Positions 27,664 to 36,754 of a stretch of DNA of 64,000 nucleotides are shown here, one piece after another; position 1 is the stretch's first letter; every line of letters starts with the position of its first letter. The DNA is from Candidatus Gastranaerophilales bacterium (GTDB lineage: Bacteria > Cyanobacteriota > Vampirovibrionia > Gastranaerophilales > Gastranaerophilaceae). Under the pieces are notes generated by a model that was not told where the DNA came from, made no database searches, and worked only from the letters and a program-made list of their open reading frames with translations. Made by a program: the position numbers and the translations under genes. The stretch spans positions 62,001-126,000 of the forward strand of contig CALUTL010000001.1 in NCBI GenBank assembly GCA_944323655.1, read 5' to 3'.

Positions 27664-28329
27664 CTATTTCTCGGAAAATTCCAAGATTTCCGCCCAGCTT
27701 TTAAAATTATAAAACGGAAAGTGACCGCTTTCAAGTATTTTAAAGGGTGTCCTATTCTGCCAAAAGTTTATCTGATTTTTAGTCGGAATAATTTTGTCAT
27801 TATTGCTTATTAAAGCAAAATCGTAGAATTTTTCGTATTCAAATTTTTCTTCTTTAATCCTGCTGTAAAGAGATTTTAATTCATTTTCACGGTTTTCAAT
27901 TGAGCGCTGAACAGGATTTTTTAAATATCTTTCAAATTCTTCTTGCCTGTCAAAAATATTCTGATAAAACTTACCCTCAAGCCCGGTTTTTGCGTGCCTT
28001 AACGTAAGCAAAAAAGGCTTTTGAGGAATTCCAAGAGCATCATCTACCGGATAAGGGGTCCCGTTTACTGCGATTTTTTGGTCAAAATCTTTAAACAAAT
28101 CCTTTAAAATATACCCTGCAAAAACACCCATTGACCAAGTTATAAGAAATTTTTCGGAATAATTCTTCATTACAATTTGCAGGTCAGATATAGAATTGTA
28201 ATCATAAACAAACAAAACATCTGCGTTTTCGCACTCCAAAAACTCAAACGGGTAAAAATCGAAGCTCCACCCTGCTAAAAATACTATAAGCTTGTTGTTA
28301 TTCTGCCTGTTAATCCAGTGATAGAGCAT
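27664..28329 (-). CDS. bioG: Pimeloyl-ACP methyl ester esterase, BioG type
   Basis: Serine hydrolase (DUF452/BioG) that removes the methyl cap from pimeloyl-ACP methyl ester, substituting for BioH. The 221-aa protein begins MLYHWINRQNNNKLIVFLAG with the conserved GWSFD, has the nucleophile in LITWSMGVFAG, an acid in FALISNNDKIIPTKNQI and a terminal ESGHFPFY with the catalytic His. Its start lies inside bioF with a 46-base overlap, so translation is probably coupled. Confidence 0.92.
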   Translation of the reverse strand: MLYHWINRQNNNKLIVFLAGWSFDFYPFEFLECENADVLFVYDYNSISDLQIVMKNYSEKFLITWSMGVFAGYILKDLFKDFDQKIAVNGTPYPVDDALGIPQKPFLLTLRHAKTGLEGKFYQNIFDRQEEFERYLKNPVQRSIENRENELKSLYSRIKEEKFEYEKFYDFALISNNDKIIPTKNQINFWQNRTPFKILESGHFPFYNFKSWAEILEFSEK

Positions 28330-29426
28330 AATTTATCCAGATCCCTTTCTTCAATATCAGTTGTAAGCGAAAGCCTAATGCGTGAAGTTCCCTCAGGCAC
28401 GGTCGGCGGGCGAATCGGGAGTGTAAAATATCCTGCATCAAAAAGCCTTTTGCACATCTGTTCAGTTTCAAAGTTACCGCCGATAATTACGGGAATAATA
28501 TGGCTTTCACTCCCCAATTTTTTCCCTAACTCAAGCATCTTTTGACGTTTTGTCAAAGTTTCAGAAAGCTTATTTTCAATAATCCACTTTGAAAAAGCGA
28601 TTGAGATTGGCGGAAGTGCAGTCGAAAAAATAAATGAGCGGGCCTTGTTAATCAAATAATCAACAAGCACAATATCCCCGACAGCAAAAGCCCCCATTGA
28701 TCCGATAGCTTTCCCGAAAGTTCCGACAATCAAGTCAATTTCACTTGTAATGTTCAAACTTTCCGAAACCCCAAGCCCATTTTCACCAAAAACCCCAAAA
28801 GCATGAGCCTCATCTACAATCATTAAGCAATTATATTTCTTCTTTAATTCAACAATTTTTTGCAAATCCGCAATATCACCGTCCATAGAAAAAACACTTT
28901 CCGTTATGATAATTGCATTGTTAAAATTTTTCCGCTCTCTTATCAATAACCGTTCTAAACTCTCCATATCATTATGCTGATATCTGAAAAATTTTGCCTG
29001 CGAAAGCTTCATCCCGTCAATAATACTTGCATGATTAAGCTTGTCGGAAAAAATCACATCGCCCTTTGATGCAATAGAAGAAGAAATTCCGACATTAGCG
29101 TGATACCCGCTGTTAAAAAGCAATGCGCCGCCTTTTTTAAACATTTCACAAAGCAAATTTTCCAACTCTTTATACACAGGCAAAGTTCCCGTCAAAAGCC
29201 TTGCAGAAGCACTTCCGAAAGAATAATCCGCCCCCGCAAAATCCAAAAACTCTTTTGTAATTTCTTCATTATCCGCAAATCCAAGATAATTATTAGACGA
29301 CAAATTAATTAAATTCTGCCCGCTCCAATTTATATACTTACCCGCCTTGAACCCGTAATCTTTAATAGTGCGGAAATGAGTTTCCTGTTTTAAATTCTCT
29401 AATTCTCTTTTATAAACCTCAAACAT
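28284..29426 (-). CDS. bioF: 8-amino-7-oxononanoate synthase
   Basis: PLP-dependent condensation of pimeloyl-ACP and alanine to KAPA in biotin synthesis. The 380-aa alpha-oxoamine synthase shows NYLGFADNEEI, GSASARLLTGT, NSGYHANVGI, the Asp of IVDEAHAFGVFGENGLG and the PLP lysine in VGTFGKAIGSMGAF. bioA, bioD and bioB are not in the window. A TAAAAT box stands exactly six bases before the ATG and there is no ribosome site, so the first gene of the biotin cluster is predicted to be leaderless. Confidence 0.95.
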   Translation of the reverse strand: MFEVYKRELENLKQETHFRTIKDYGFKAGKYINWSGQNLINLSSNNYLGFADNEEITKEFLDFAGADYSFGSASARLLTGTLPVYKELENLLCEMFKKGGALLFNSGYHANVGISSSIASKGDVIFSDKLNHASIIDGMKLSQAKFFRYQHNDMESLERLLIRERKNFNNAIIITESVFSMDGDIADLQKIVELKKKYNCLMIVDEAHAFGVFGENGLGVSESLNITSEIDLIVGTFGKAIGSMGAFAVGDIVLVDYLINKARSFIFSTALPPISIAFSKWIIENKLSETLTKRQKMLELGKKLGSESHIIPVIIGGNFETEQMCKRLFDAGYFTLPIRPPTVPEGTSRIRLSLTTDIEERDLDKLCSITGLTGRITTSL

Positions 29427-29432
29427 AATATA

Positions 29433-29438
29433 ATTTTA
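29433..29438 (-). promoter_or_regulatory. -10 box for leaderless bioF transcript
   Basis: TAAAAT, six bases (TATATT), then the bioF ATG on the minus strand. Confidence 0.5.
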
Positions 29439-29447
29439 TTCCGAAAT

Positions 29448-29526
29448 AATGTAAACATTTGTAACAAAAATTACAACTTTTGAAATTGCACGCATTATAT
29501 ATACTTTTTATATATAAGAAGTAAAA
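29448..29526 (+). promoter_or_regulatory. Duplicated promoter region, copy 1
   Basis: Contains AATGTAAACATTTGTAACAA (29448-29467) and a TATATACTTTTTATATATAA block (29498-29517) followed by GAAGTAAAA. Both recur upstream of the second paralog at nearly the same distances (94 and 102 bases from box to ATG). AATGT/ACATT forms a small inverted repeat. Confidence 0.65.
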
Positions 29527-29541
29527 TAAGAGGAGCGAGCC

Positions 29542-31017
29542 ATGGGCGGCATATCAGATGGTCCAAAACTAGATCTACAAAAACTGCAAGGCACACAGAC
29601 TCAACAAAAGTCTGTAAAAGCCGGCTCAATCAAAAGTGGTCAAAAAGACTCACGTTTGAGCATGACCGGAAGTGTCTTTGGCGCAAAATCTAGCGGAGCA
29701 ACAACAGGAGCTCAAGGAAACTACTCAGCCTCTGACGGAAAAAGGATAGAAGCCGATTCAAAACAACAAAGCGCAAATGCAACAAGTGATATGAATACTT
29801 TCATGCAAAACGCAGCAAGCTATCAAACAATGTCGCTAAGCGATATGAAAGATTCAGAAAAAATCGGCAAAGATCTTAATAAAGAAACTAAAACTTTAAC
29901 AAAAGCACAACAGAATTATACAAAATTTACCCAAAAAGAAGTAAAAGCCCAACAGCAAAATGCACAAATGATTGCTGATAACAGTGCACAAATGGCAAAT
30001 TTACAAAGCCAGTTACAATCCGCAGTTGAAATGCAAAGTGCAAGTGGCTCAACAGGCTTTATGGGTGATGGCACAAGCAACATTAACGGACTTACGGCAG
30101 AACTTGATTCACTAGGTGCAAACGTATCAAGCCTGCAACAAAACAACCAAACATCCACACAAAATTCAACTAAACAATTTAAAACGATGTCAAAAGCATC
30201 AAAAAATACGACAAAACTTGCAACCAAATACCATAAAGTTACAACAAGTGCCCTAAAAATGAACACAGCTAATATGCAAGCGACACAAACAGGAATGACA
30301 AAAGCACAAAAAATAACTACTGCTGGTGGTATTTTGAACACCGTAGGCTCTGCTCTTACAGCAACAGGTTCAGCTTTAATGTCAAACCAATTTACTATGG
30401 CCGCAGGCATAGCTCTAACCGCATCAGGAGCAGCAGTAACAGTAACTGGCAGTACAATGACCTCTATAGGTACAAAAGGTCAAGATTCAGGTGCAGCAGC
30501 TGCAGCATCATTAACTCAAGCTGGTGCAGCTCTTAGCGGAGCATTAAGCAAAACGTCAGATGCTAATAAAAATGGAACAGAAGCCTCAAAAGTTGCAAAT
30601 AAACAAAATAAAAATCTTCAAAAAACAAACCAAGAAGTTAAAACACAAGGCGATGCTCTTAAACAAGGTGTTGATGATGCAAAATCAACAGCAAGTGCAG
30701 CTCAAAATGGCGGAACTTCAGCAACCGGAGACAAACCAAATGCAGGCGGACTTACTCAAGACACTAACCAAAGCGTTGCCGGAGGCAATACAGGAATGTC
30801 TAATCCTATTGGCGGAGGGACTTCCGGAGTACAAACTACAGCTTCCAGAAGCTTTGCAAGTTCAACAAGCTCTGCAATGTCAGGATATAAAGATAATATG
30901 GGCAACTTTGGCAAAATGAGTTCTCAGAATAACAATGTCCAAAATTCACCAACAGGCTCAACATTCGCAACCGGAGGTGAACAAAATCCTAATATAAAGA
31001 AGAAAGAAGAAGTTTAA
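29542..31017 (+). CDS. Large Cys-free coiled-coil/Ala-Gly protein, paralog 1
   Basis: Not recognised; 491 aa, no cysteine or tryptophan. It begins MGGISDGPKLDLQKLQ without a signal peptide. Residues about 98-165 and 190-250 are Gln/Lys/Ser-rich and look like coiled coils, enclosing TGFMGDGTSNINGL. Residues 261-335 are an Ala/Gly/Thr-rich, mostly uncharged stretch (AGGILNTVGSALTATGSALM...) that could insert in a membrane. A disordered Ser/Asn/Gly-rich tail ends with the conserved SFAS, YKDNMGNFGK and TGSTFA motifs. This order recalls type III translocators or pore-forming proteins, but that is only an analogy. Ribosome site GAGGAG. Confidence 0.8.
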   Translation: MGGISDGPKLDLQKLQGTQTQQKSVKAGSIKSGQKDSRLSMTGSVFGAKSSGATTGAQGNYSASDGKRIEADSKQQSANATSDMNTFMQNAASYQTMSLSDMKDSEKIGKDLNKETKTLTKAQQNYTKFTQKEVKAQQQNAQMIADNSAQMANLQSQLQSAVEMQSASGSTGFMGDGTSNINGLTAELDSLGANVSSLQQNNQTSTQNSTKQFKTMSKASKNTTKLATKYHKVTTSALKMNTANMQATQTGMTKAQKITTAGGILNTVGSALTATGSALMSNQFTMAAGIALTASGAAVTVTGSTMTSIGTKGQDSGAAAAASLTQAGAALSGALSKTSDANKNGTEASKVANKQNKNLQKTNQEVKTQGDALKQGVDDAKSTASAAQNGGTSATGDKPNAGGLTQDTNQSVAGGNTGMSNPIGGGTSGVQTTASRSFASSTSSAMSGYKDNMGNFGKMSSQNNNVQNSPTGSTFATGGEQNPNIKKKEEV

Positions 31018-31030
31018 TAAATATTTCCTT

Positions 31031-31066
31031 GTCCCCTTGATTTTTATAAATCGGGGGACTTTTTTA
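31031..31066 (+). terminator. Terminator of paralog 1
   Basis: Stem GTCCCCTTGATTT/AAATCGGGGGAC with a four-base loop, then seven T, 13 bases after the stop. Confidence 0.9.
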
Positions 31067-31124
31067 TGTCCGCTCTTATATAAAATCAAATTTTAAACAT
31101 TTTTAATTTCATTTAAAAAGCCAC

Positions 31125-31204
31125 AATGTAAACATTTGTAACAATAACTCAAAACACTGAAATTCGGCGGTAAATATATACTTTTTATATATAAGAAGTA
31201 AAAA
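31125..31204 (+). promoter_or_regulatory. Duplicated promoter region, copy 2
   Basis: AATGTAAACATTTGTAACAA at 31125-31144 and TATATACTTTTTATATATAA at 31175-31194, both identical to the copy before paralog 1, plus a shared GAGGAGCGAGCCATGGG around the start codon. Confidence 0.65.
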
Positions 31205-31226
31205 AGAGAGCAGCGAGGAGCGAGCC

Positions 31227-32717
31227 ATGGGTGGCATATCTAACAATTTAGATTTGCAGCGATTGAACGCTACACAGCAGACCGGCACAAGGTCTGTCAA
31301 ACCTAGTGCGCTTAAAAGCAAAGATCCTCGAATGAGTATGAACGGCAGTATTTTTGCCGGTCAAACAGGTGGAGCAAACAAAACTCAAACCACACAATCT
31401 ACCCAAAATCAATACAGCGACATAGACCAATCAGATGCAAAAAAAATTGAAAATTCATCAAAACAGGAGTCTGCAAGCAATGTTGGCAGTATGAAATCAT
31501 TTATACAGACAGCAGCAGATTACCAGACTGCTGCAAGTCAGGATATGAAGGATTCTGCAAAAATTGAAAAAGATCTTGCAAAAGAAACTAAAAACCTAAC
31601 AAAAGCACAGAAAAATTTTGAAAAATTTACACAAAAGGAAATAAAATCCCAACAACAAAATGCGCAATTATTAGAACAAAATAACAACCAGATGACAGAA
31701 ATTCAGGGCAGGTTGCAGAATGCAGTAAGCATGCAAAGTGCTAGTGGTGCAACCGGCTTTATGGGTGACGGTTCAAGCGAAATCAACGGAATGCAAGCTG
31801 AACTTGAATCTCTTGGTGCATCAGTTTCAAGCTTGCAACAGTCCAACACTCAATCGAAAACAACCTCTAAAAAAGAATATAAAACAATGACCAAGTCATC
31901 TAAAAACATGACAAAACTATCTACCAAATATCATAAAGTTACAACCAGTGCCTTAAAACGCACCAACCTCAGCCTTGCGACAACAGAAGCCGGAACTTCA
32001 AAAGCACAAAAGATAACAATGGCTGGTGGAATTATGACAACAGTTGGTTCTGCTGTTACAGCAGTAGGTTCAGCTTTACTCGCAACAGGTTATGGTTCAG
32101 CGGCTGGAATTGCAATAACCGCATCCGGTGCAGCAATAACAATTGCCGGAGGCACAATGACCACAGTCGGCACAAAAGGTCAAGATTCAGGAGCCGCAGC
32201 CGCAGCCTCATTAACTCAAGCCGGTGCTGCAATCGGAGGTGCTATTGGTAATGCTAATGCAGGCAAGGCATTAGCCAAAACAACTGGATCTCAAGCAACA
32301 AAAGCTGATAATGCTTTGGCTAAAACGCAAACTCAAAATAAGGCAAACATAGAAGGAGCAAAAGCCAACATTGAGGCAACAACTGAAATAGCAGCTAACG
32401 CACAAAATTCACAAACAAGCACAACTAATAATAACTCAGACTCTGGTAAAGGACTAAGTACAAACAATAACAGTAGTATTGCAGGTGAAACAACACAAAA
32501 CACAGGCACTACAGGAATGTCTAGCCCTATAAGCACACCTACAAACAGCTTTGCAAGCACTACAAAAGCCGCAATGTCAAACTACAAAGATACAATGGGA
32601 ACCTTTGGTAAAAATGATTCTCAAAGCAACAATTCCGTACAAAATACGACAACAGGCTCGACTTTTGCAGCCGAAAACAAAAAAGTTAAAGAAAAAGATG
32701 AAGCCGCAGCTGCATAA
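31227..32717 (+). CDS. Large Cys-free coiled-coil/Ala-Gly protein, paralog 2
   Basis: Paralog of the preceding gene with the same plan over 496 aa, also without Cys or Trp. Shared blocks include QDMKDSAKIEKDLAKETK, KFTQKEIKSQQQNAQ, MQSASGATGFMGDGSSEING, KYHKVTTSALK, the Ala/Gly-rich core ending GTKGQDSGAAAAASLTQAGA, and the C-terminal YKDTMGTFGK and TGSTFA. The region after the core differs most. The two genes are separately terminated and each has its own copy of the same promoter, so the duplication included the regulatory region. Function unknown. Confidence 0.8.
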   Translation: MGGISNNLDLQRLNATQQTGTRSVKPSALKSKDPRMSMNGSIFAGQTGGANKTQTTQSTQNQYSDIDQSDAKKIENSSKQESASNVGSMKSFIQTAADYQTAASQDMKDSAKIEKDLAKETKNLTKAQKNFEKFTQKEIKSQQQNAQLLEQNNNQMTEIQGRLQNAVSMQSASGATGFMGDGSSEINGMQAELESLGASVSSLQQSNTQSKTTSKKEYKTMTKSSKNMTKLSTKYHKVTTSALKRTNLSLATTEAGTSKAQKITMAGGIMTTVGSAVTAVGSALLATGYGSAAGIAITASGAAITIAGGTMTTVGTKGQDSGAAAAASLTQAGAAIGGAIGNANAGKALAKTTGSQATKADNALAKTQTQNKANIEGAKANIEATTEIAANAQNSQTSTTNNNSDSGKGLSTNNNSSIAGETTQNTGTTGMSSPISTPTNSFASTTKAAMSNYKDTMGTFGKNDSQSNNSVQNTTTGSTFAAENKKVKEKDEAAAA

Positions 32718-32736
32718 ATTTTCAAACATAAACTTT

Positions 32737-32775
32737 AAAAATTCCTGCCACAACATAGTGACAGGAATTTTATTT
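32737..32775 (+). terminator. Terminator of paralog 2
   Basis: Stem AAAATTCCTG/CAGGAATTTT extended by CCAC/GTG, six-base loop, then TATTTTA. Confidence 0.8.
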
Positions 32776-32798
32776 TAAATATCCGTTAAAAAGATTTT

Positions 32799-33488
32799 CT
32801 AATAATAAGTAAATTTGTAATTATCGTTTATAAGCCTTGAAGTGCAAGTTAACCCTGTACTTTTAACGTTACAACTGTAAGAATCGTCAACTCCGCTCGG
32901 AACAATAGCATCTTCTCTTAAAACAAATGCAAAAATATCTTTGCCTATTGTATTTGGAGGGTTATCGCCGTTTATATCCGCCAAAAACACAATCGTCGGA
33001 CGATCCACGTTCACGCCAAAATCCCTTATGACAACTTCAGGCGGATAAACATTTATAATAACATTCATTCCATCCACAAGAGTGAACATATAATTGTAAA
33101 ATTCCGTTTCCTTAAGATACGGATACCCGCTTAAAAACCAGCTTGGATAACGCCAGCATCCGGGATCGTTTGAACAAACCCTTAATGTCTTAAAATAAGG
33201 TTTGTAATACATAAAAGCCAACTCCGAAGCATTATAAGAATACCCCTCTAAATCCCAGTTTACGGAAGAATCTCTCTCGCTTATTACGTACATCGTCACC
33301 TGTGAAAGAACATTATATATCTTTTGGATTGCAACGGCACTTTTCTTCTCCTCTACATGCCGTTGAAGCCCTGTATAAGTTAATGACGCCACAATACCTA
33401 TAATTGCCATTGTCAGCAAAAACTCAGGTAAGGTAAATGCTTTAAACCAAAATTTTTCCTTATTTTTAAAAAAGGAGTTTCCAACCAT
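32799..33488 (-). CDS. Type IV prepilin-like protein
   Basis: 229-aa protein with a type IV prepilin N-terminus: a short basic leader, then KA|FTLPEFLLTMAIIGIVASLT, where the mature protein would begin with Phe, carry Glu at +5 and continue into the hydrophobic assembly helix. The residue before cleavage is Ala rather than the usual Gly. The C-terminal domain contains two Cys pairs and TIVFLADINGDNPPNTIGKDIFAFVLRED, a pattern repeated in the prepilin-like protein at 59732. Probably a minor pilin or pseudopilin processed by PilD. Confidence 0.85.
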   Translation of the reverse strand: MVGNSFFKNKEKFWFKAFTLPEFLLTMAIIGIVASLTYTGLQRHVEEKKSAVAIQKIYNVLSQVTMYVISERDSSVNWDLEGYSYNASELAFMYYKPYFKTLRVCSNDPGCWRYPSWFLSGYPYLKETEFYNYMFTLVDGMNVIINVYPPEVVIRDFGVNVDRPTIVFLADINGDNPPNTIGKDIFAFVLREDAIVPSGVDDSYSCNVKSTGLTCTSRLINDNYKFTYY

Positions 33489-33580
33489 AGGCCTTATCTT
33501 CTCTTATATCATATACAAAGTATATTATGCCCATTTTTACAGGTTTTAAAACACTTAATTAAATGCTTATAAAACCAATA

Positions 33581-33612
33581 AAAAAAGCCTCTTTAAAAGA
33601 GGCTTTCTTTTA
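33581..33612 (-). terminator. Terminator of lysS
   Basis: Stem AAAAGCCTCTTT/AAAGAGGCTTT with T-rich flanks on both strands, 16 bases after the lysS stop. Confidence 0.85.
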
Positions 33613-33627
33613 TTTCGATTTTATATT

Positions 33628-35127
33628 TTATATTTTCTTTTTTAAAGTCGGAAATGCAATTACATCTCTTATTGAAGGAGAATTTGTTAATAACATTACA
33701 ATTCTGTCAATTCCGATACCCAAACCGCCTGCCGGAGGCATACCGTGTTCGAGAGCACAGATAAAGTCTTCATCAATCTCCATTGCTTCTTCATCTCCAT
33801 TAGCCTTTGCTCTTGCCTGAGCTTCAAACCTCATTCTCTGGTCGATAGGATCCGTAAGTTCTGAAAATGCATTTGCAATTTCCCAGCCGTTAACTCTTGT
33901 TTCAAAGCGTTCTGTTAATCTTTCGTTATCTCTGTGAACCTTTGCAAGCGGTGATATATCACGAGGATAATCAATAATGTGAACAGGCTGAATTAAATGC
34001 GGTTCAACTTTCTCTTCAAAAATCAAATCAAGCACCTGACCCCAGTTTTCGCATTCAGAAGCATCAATTCCGATTGATTTTGCTTTTGCCTTTGCGTCTT
34101 CCGTCGTAAAGCAATTGTTGAAATCAATATCTGTGTATTCTTTAATTGCGCCAATCATGGTTTTTCTGTCCCACGGAGGAGTTAAATCTATTTCATTTTC
34201 ACCGTATTGAATCTTCATTGTGCCAAGAAGCTCCTGAGCCACACTTGATATAAGATTTTCTGTCAAAATCATCATATCATTGTAATCTACATAAGCCTGA
34301 TAAAGCTCCATCATTGTGAATTCAGGGTTGTGACGAATATCAATACCTTCGTTTCTGAAGCTTCTGTTAATTTCGAATATTTTCTCAGAAAGTCCGCCAA
34401 CCATAAGTCTTTTCAGATAAAGTTCCGGTGCAATCCTTAAATACATATCCATATCTAACGTATTATGATGTGTAATAAACGGTCTTGCATTAGCTCCGCC
34501 TGCTTGCGGGTGAAGCATCGGGGTTTCAACTTCCAAAAAGCCTTGTTTTGTTAAATGTTCGCGAATTTTTTGGATAATTTTGCTTCTTAAAGTAAATGTT
34601 TTTCTGACATCTTCGTTCATAATCATATCAACATAACGCTGACGATATCTTGTTTCAACGTCTGTTAATCCGTGAAATTTTTCAGGAAGCGGAAGAAGTG
34701 CTTTTGATAAAATCTTTAATGATGTCGATTTTATTGAAAGCTCGCCTCTCGGAGTTCTTCTGACTGAACCTTTAAAACCTACGATATCACCGATATCTAT
34801 AAGTTTTAAAATCTTCATCTGATCTTCGGAAAGATTTTCTTTATGTGAAAAAATCTGAATTTTTCCGGTTGCATCTGTCAAATCTATAAACATTCCGGAA
34901 TTTCTGATTGCCATAACTCTGCCGGCAACTGAATATACATCGTCAGTTTCAACTCCGGCTTCAAGGTCTTTGTATTTTTCCTGCAAATCTGCAGCATTTA
35001 TATCTTTATCAAAAGAATAAGGATAAGGATTTACACCCTTATCAGCCAAATCCGCAAGCTTTTGTATACGGGTTTGTCTGATTTGTTCTATCGCCGAATT
35101 CGGCTCATTTGCAACTTGTTGTGTCAT
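33628..35127 (-). CDS. lysS: Lysyl-tRNA synthetase, class II
   Basis: Charges tRNA(Lys). The 499-aa protein has an N-terminal OB-fold anticodon-binding domain (about 60-150) and the three class II motifs: motif 1 around FLEVETPMLHPQAGGANARPF, motif 2 FEINRSFRNEGIDIRHNPEFTMMELY and motif 3 GLGIGIDRIVMLLT. Length and order are standard. AAAGGAA lies before the ATG. Monocistronic with a strong terminator. Confidence 0.98.
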   Translation of the reverse strand: MTQQVANEPNSAIEQIRQTRIQKLADLADKGVNPYPYSFDKDINAADLQEKYKDLEAGVETDDVYSVAGRVMAIRNSGMFIDLTDATGKIQIFSHKENLSEDQMKILKLIDIGDIVGFKGSVRRTPRGELSIKSTSLKILSKALLPLPEKFHGLTDVETRYRQRYVDMIMNEDVRKTFTLRSKIIQKIREHLTKQGFLEVETPMLHPQAGGANARPFITHHNTLDMDMYLRIAPELYLKRLMVGGLSEKIFEINRSFRNEGIDIRHNPEFTMMELYQAYVDYNDMMILTENLISSVAQELLGTMKIQYGENEIDLTPPWDRKTMIGAIKEYTDIDFNNCFTTEDAKAKAKSIGIDASECENWGQVLDLIFEEKVEPHLIQPVHIIDYPRDISPLAKVHRDNERLTERFETRVNGWEIANAFSELTDPIDQRMRFEAQARAKANGDEEAMEIDEDFICALEHGMPPAGGLGIGIDRIVMLLTNSPSIRDVIAFPTLKKKI

Positions 35128-35229
35128 AATTTTATTCCTTTATTTTCTATATCGTCATAACTGAATTTTATCACAAACAAAAAGTCGCACAAAATTTTTA
35201 TAACCGGACACAATACATTTTTTAATTAA

Positions 35230-35262
35230 AAAAGGCAAGCATCAAATAATACCTGCCTTAAT
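35230..35262 (-). terminator. Terminator of pilT
   Basis: Stem AAGGCA/TGCCTT with a long loop, followed on the minus strand by TTTTTTAATT, about 25 bases after the pilT stop. Confidence 0.6.
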
Positions 35263-35285
35263 ATTATATCAAAACTAACAAACAA

Positions 35286-36371
35286 CTATTCAGCCTGAGT
35301 TGTACCGTAATCTATCATACGTTTAAATTCATCAGGTCTTGAAGTTTTAGAAAGTGCATCCTCAAGTGAAATCAAGCCTGCTTTGTAATGTTTAGCCAAT
35401 GCCATTTCCAGAGTTTGCATTCCTAATCCGACGTTCATCTGAATTGTTGAGTAAATTTGCGCCGCTTTACTTTCTCTGATAAGGTTTGCAATAGCCGGAG
35501 TTACAAGCATTATTTCCTGAGCCATTACACGACCTTTCTTTTGACCGTTCGGAAGCGTTTTAGGAACAAGAGTTTGCGCAAATACGGCAACAAGAGAGTT
35601 TGCGAGCTGTACACGAATCTGCTGCTGCTGACCTTCAGGGAATACGTCTATGATACGGTCGATTGTCTGAGAAGCTGATGACGTGTGCAAGGTTCCGAAT
35701 ACCAAGTGACCTGTTTCGGCTGCGGTCAGGGCTAAGGAAATCGTTTCGTGGTCTCTCATCTCACCTACGAGGATAATATCGGGGTCTTCACGAAGTGCTG
35801 ATTTTAGTGCGTTTGCGAAACTTCTTGTATCCATCCCGAGTTCTCTCTGGTGTACAATACTTTTTTTAGACGTATGAACAAATTCTATCGGGTCCTCAAT
35901 TGTTAAAATATGCTCAGCTTTTGTATCATTAATATAGTCTATCATCGCAGCAAGTGTTGTTGATTTACCGGAACCGGTCGGACCTGTTACAAGAATAAGT
36001 CCTCTCGGTTTTTCTGCTGTGCTTCTTACTATATCAGGAAGTCCCAATTGTTCAAAAGACGGAACTTTACTGGTAATTGTACGGAATGCTGCCGCATAGT
36101 TTCCTTTATCTTTGTAAAAGTTTACCCTGAAACGGCTTAAACCCTCAATTCCGTATGAAAAGTCTAATTCCCAATTTTGTTCCAACGTTCTTCTTTGTTC
36201 ATTTGAAAGCATGGGAAACAACAGATTTTCAACATCATCAGGCGATAACGGCTCCATATCAACACGGGTCAACTTTCCGTCAACTCTTATTGCCGGCGGC
36301 AAATTACTTGATATGTGCAAGTCACTTCCGCCATCTTTTACTAATTTCTCTAATAATTCTTCGATTACCAT
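35286..36371 (-). CDS. pilT: Type IV pilus retraction ATPase PilT
   Basis: Hexameric secretion-superfamily ATPase at the cytoplasmic base of type IV pili that powers retraction and twitching. The 361-aa protein has the N-terminal PAS-like domain (LVKDGGSDLHISSNLPPAIRVDG), Walker A GPTGSGKSTTLAAMIDYIN, Asp box TIEDPIEFVH, Walker B LREDPDIILVGEMRD, the His box GHLVFGTLHTSSA, and the retraction-specific AIANLIRESKAAQIYS matching the AIRNLIRE motif of PilT. The assembly ATPase PilB is not here. An unknown 83-aa gene lies 31 bases upstream. Confidence 0.97.
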   Translation of the reverse strand: MVIEELLEKLVKDGGSDLHISSNLPPAIRVDGKLTRVDMEPLSPDDVENLLFPMLSNEQRRTLEQNWELDFSYGIEGLSRFRVNFYKDKGNYAAAFRTITSKVPSFEQLGLPDIVRSTAEKPRGLILVTGPTGSGKSTTLAAMIDYINDTKAEHILTIEDPIEFVHTSKKSIVHQRELGMDTRSFANALKSALREDPDIILVGEMRDHETISLALTAAETGHLVFGTLHTSSASQTIDRIIDVFPEGQQQQIRVQLANSLVAVFAQTLVPKTLPNGQKKGRVMAQEIMLVTPAIANLIRESKAAQIYSTIQMNVGLGMQTLEMALAKHYKAGLISLEDALSKTSRPDEFKRMIDYGTTQAE

Positions 36372-36402
36372 CTTTTTACCTACCTTTTATAATTATTTTT
36401 AT

Positions 36403-36654
36403 TTATTCCTTAAATGTTATTAAATCTTCATCTTCTTTTACCGCCGTTTCCAGCAATATATAAGTCATATATGCGCCCAATGCAACTGCCTTTGGATCTA
36501 ACTCCGTATTATTTGCGGCTTCTATTATCGCCGTATTTATTTCCGGATTTTCATCTTTCAGATAATGTATCATCTTTTTTCGCCAAGACGGCATATCTTT
36601 AAATATTTCAGAAAATACCTTTGCAGCTGTTTCTTCCGTTATAATTGGCAGCAT
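36403..36654 (-). CDS. Small unknown protein upstream of pilT
   Basis: Not recognised; 83 aa, acidic, fully helical in appearance (AKVFSEIFKDMPSWRKKMIHYL, then ALGAYMTYILLETAVKEDED). No signal peptide or lasting membrane segment. AGAGGT before the ATG supports the start. It is 31 bases upstream of pilT on the same strand and probably co-transcribed, which suggests, without proving, a link to pilus function. Confidence 0.75.
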   Translation of the reverse strand: MLPIITEETAAKVFSEIFKDMPSWRKKMIHYLKDENPEINTAIIEAANNTELDPKAVALGAYMTYILLETAVKEDEDLITFKE

Positions 36655-36742
36655 ACTTTACCTCTTTTTATCATATATTTTAATTCTACATTACTTATTA
36701 TCTTTTCACAATAGATAACCGCAAATAATCCTTTGTTTAATG

Positions 36743-36748
36743 TATAAT
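36743..36748 (+). promoter_or_regulatory. -10 box for leaderless recF transcript
   Basis: TATAAT, six bases (TTATTT), then ATG at 36755. An earlier in-frame ATG at 36740 overlaps the box and is unlikely to be used. Confidence 0.6.
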
Positions 36749-36754
36749 TTATTT

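Noticed and set aside
30560-30919. Open frame within paralog 1
   Set aside because: Gln/Lys-rich out-of-frame translation of a repetitive coding region; the paralog shows the main frame is real.
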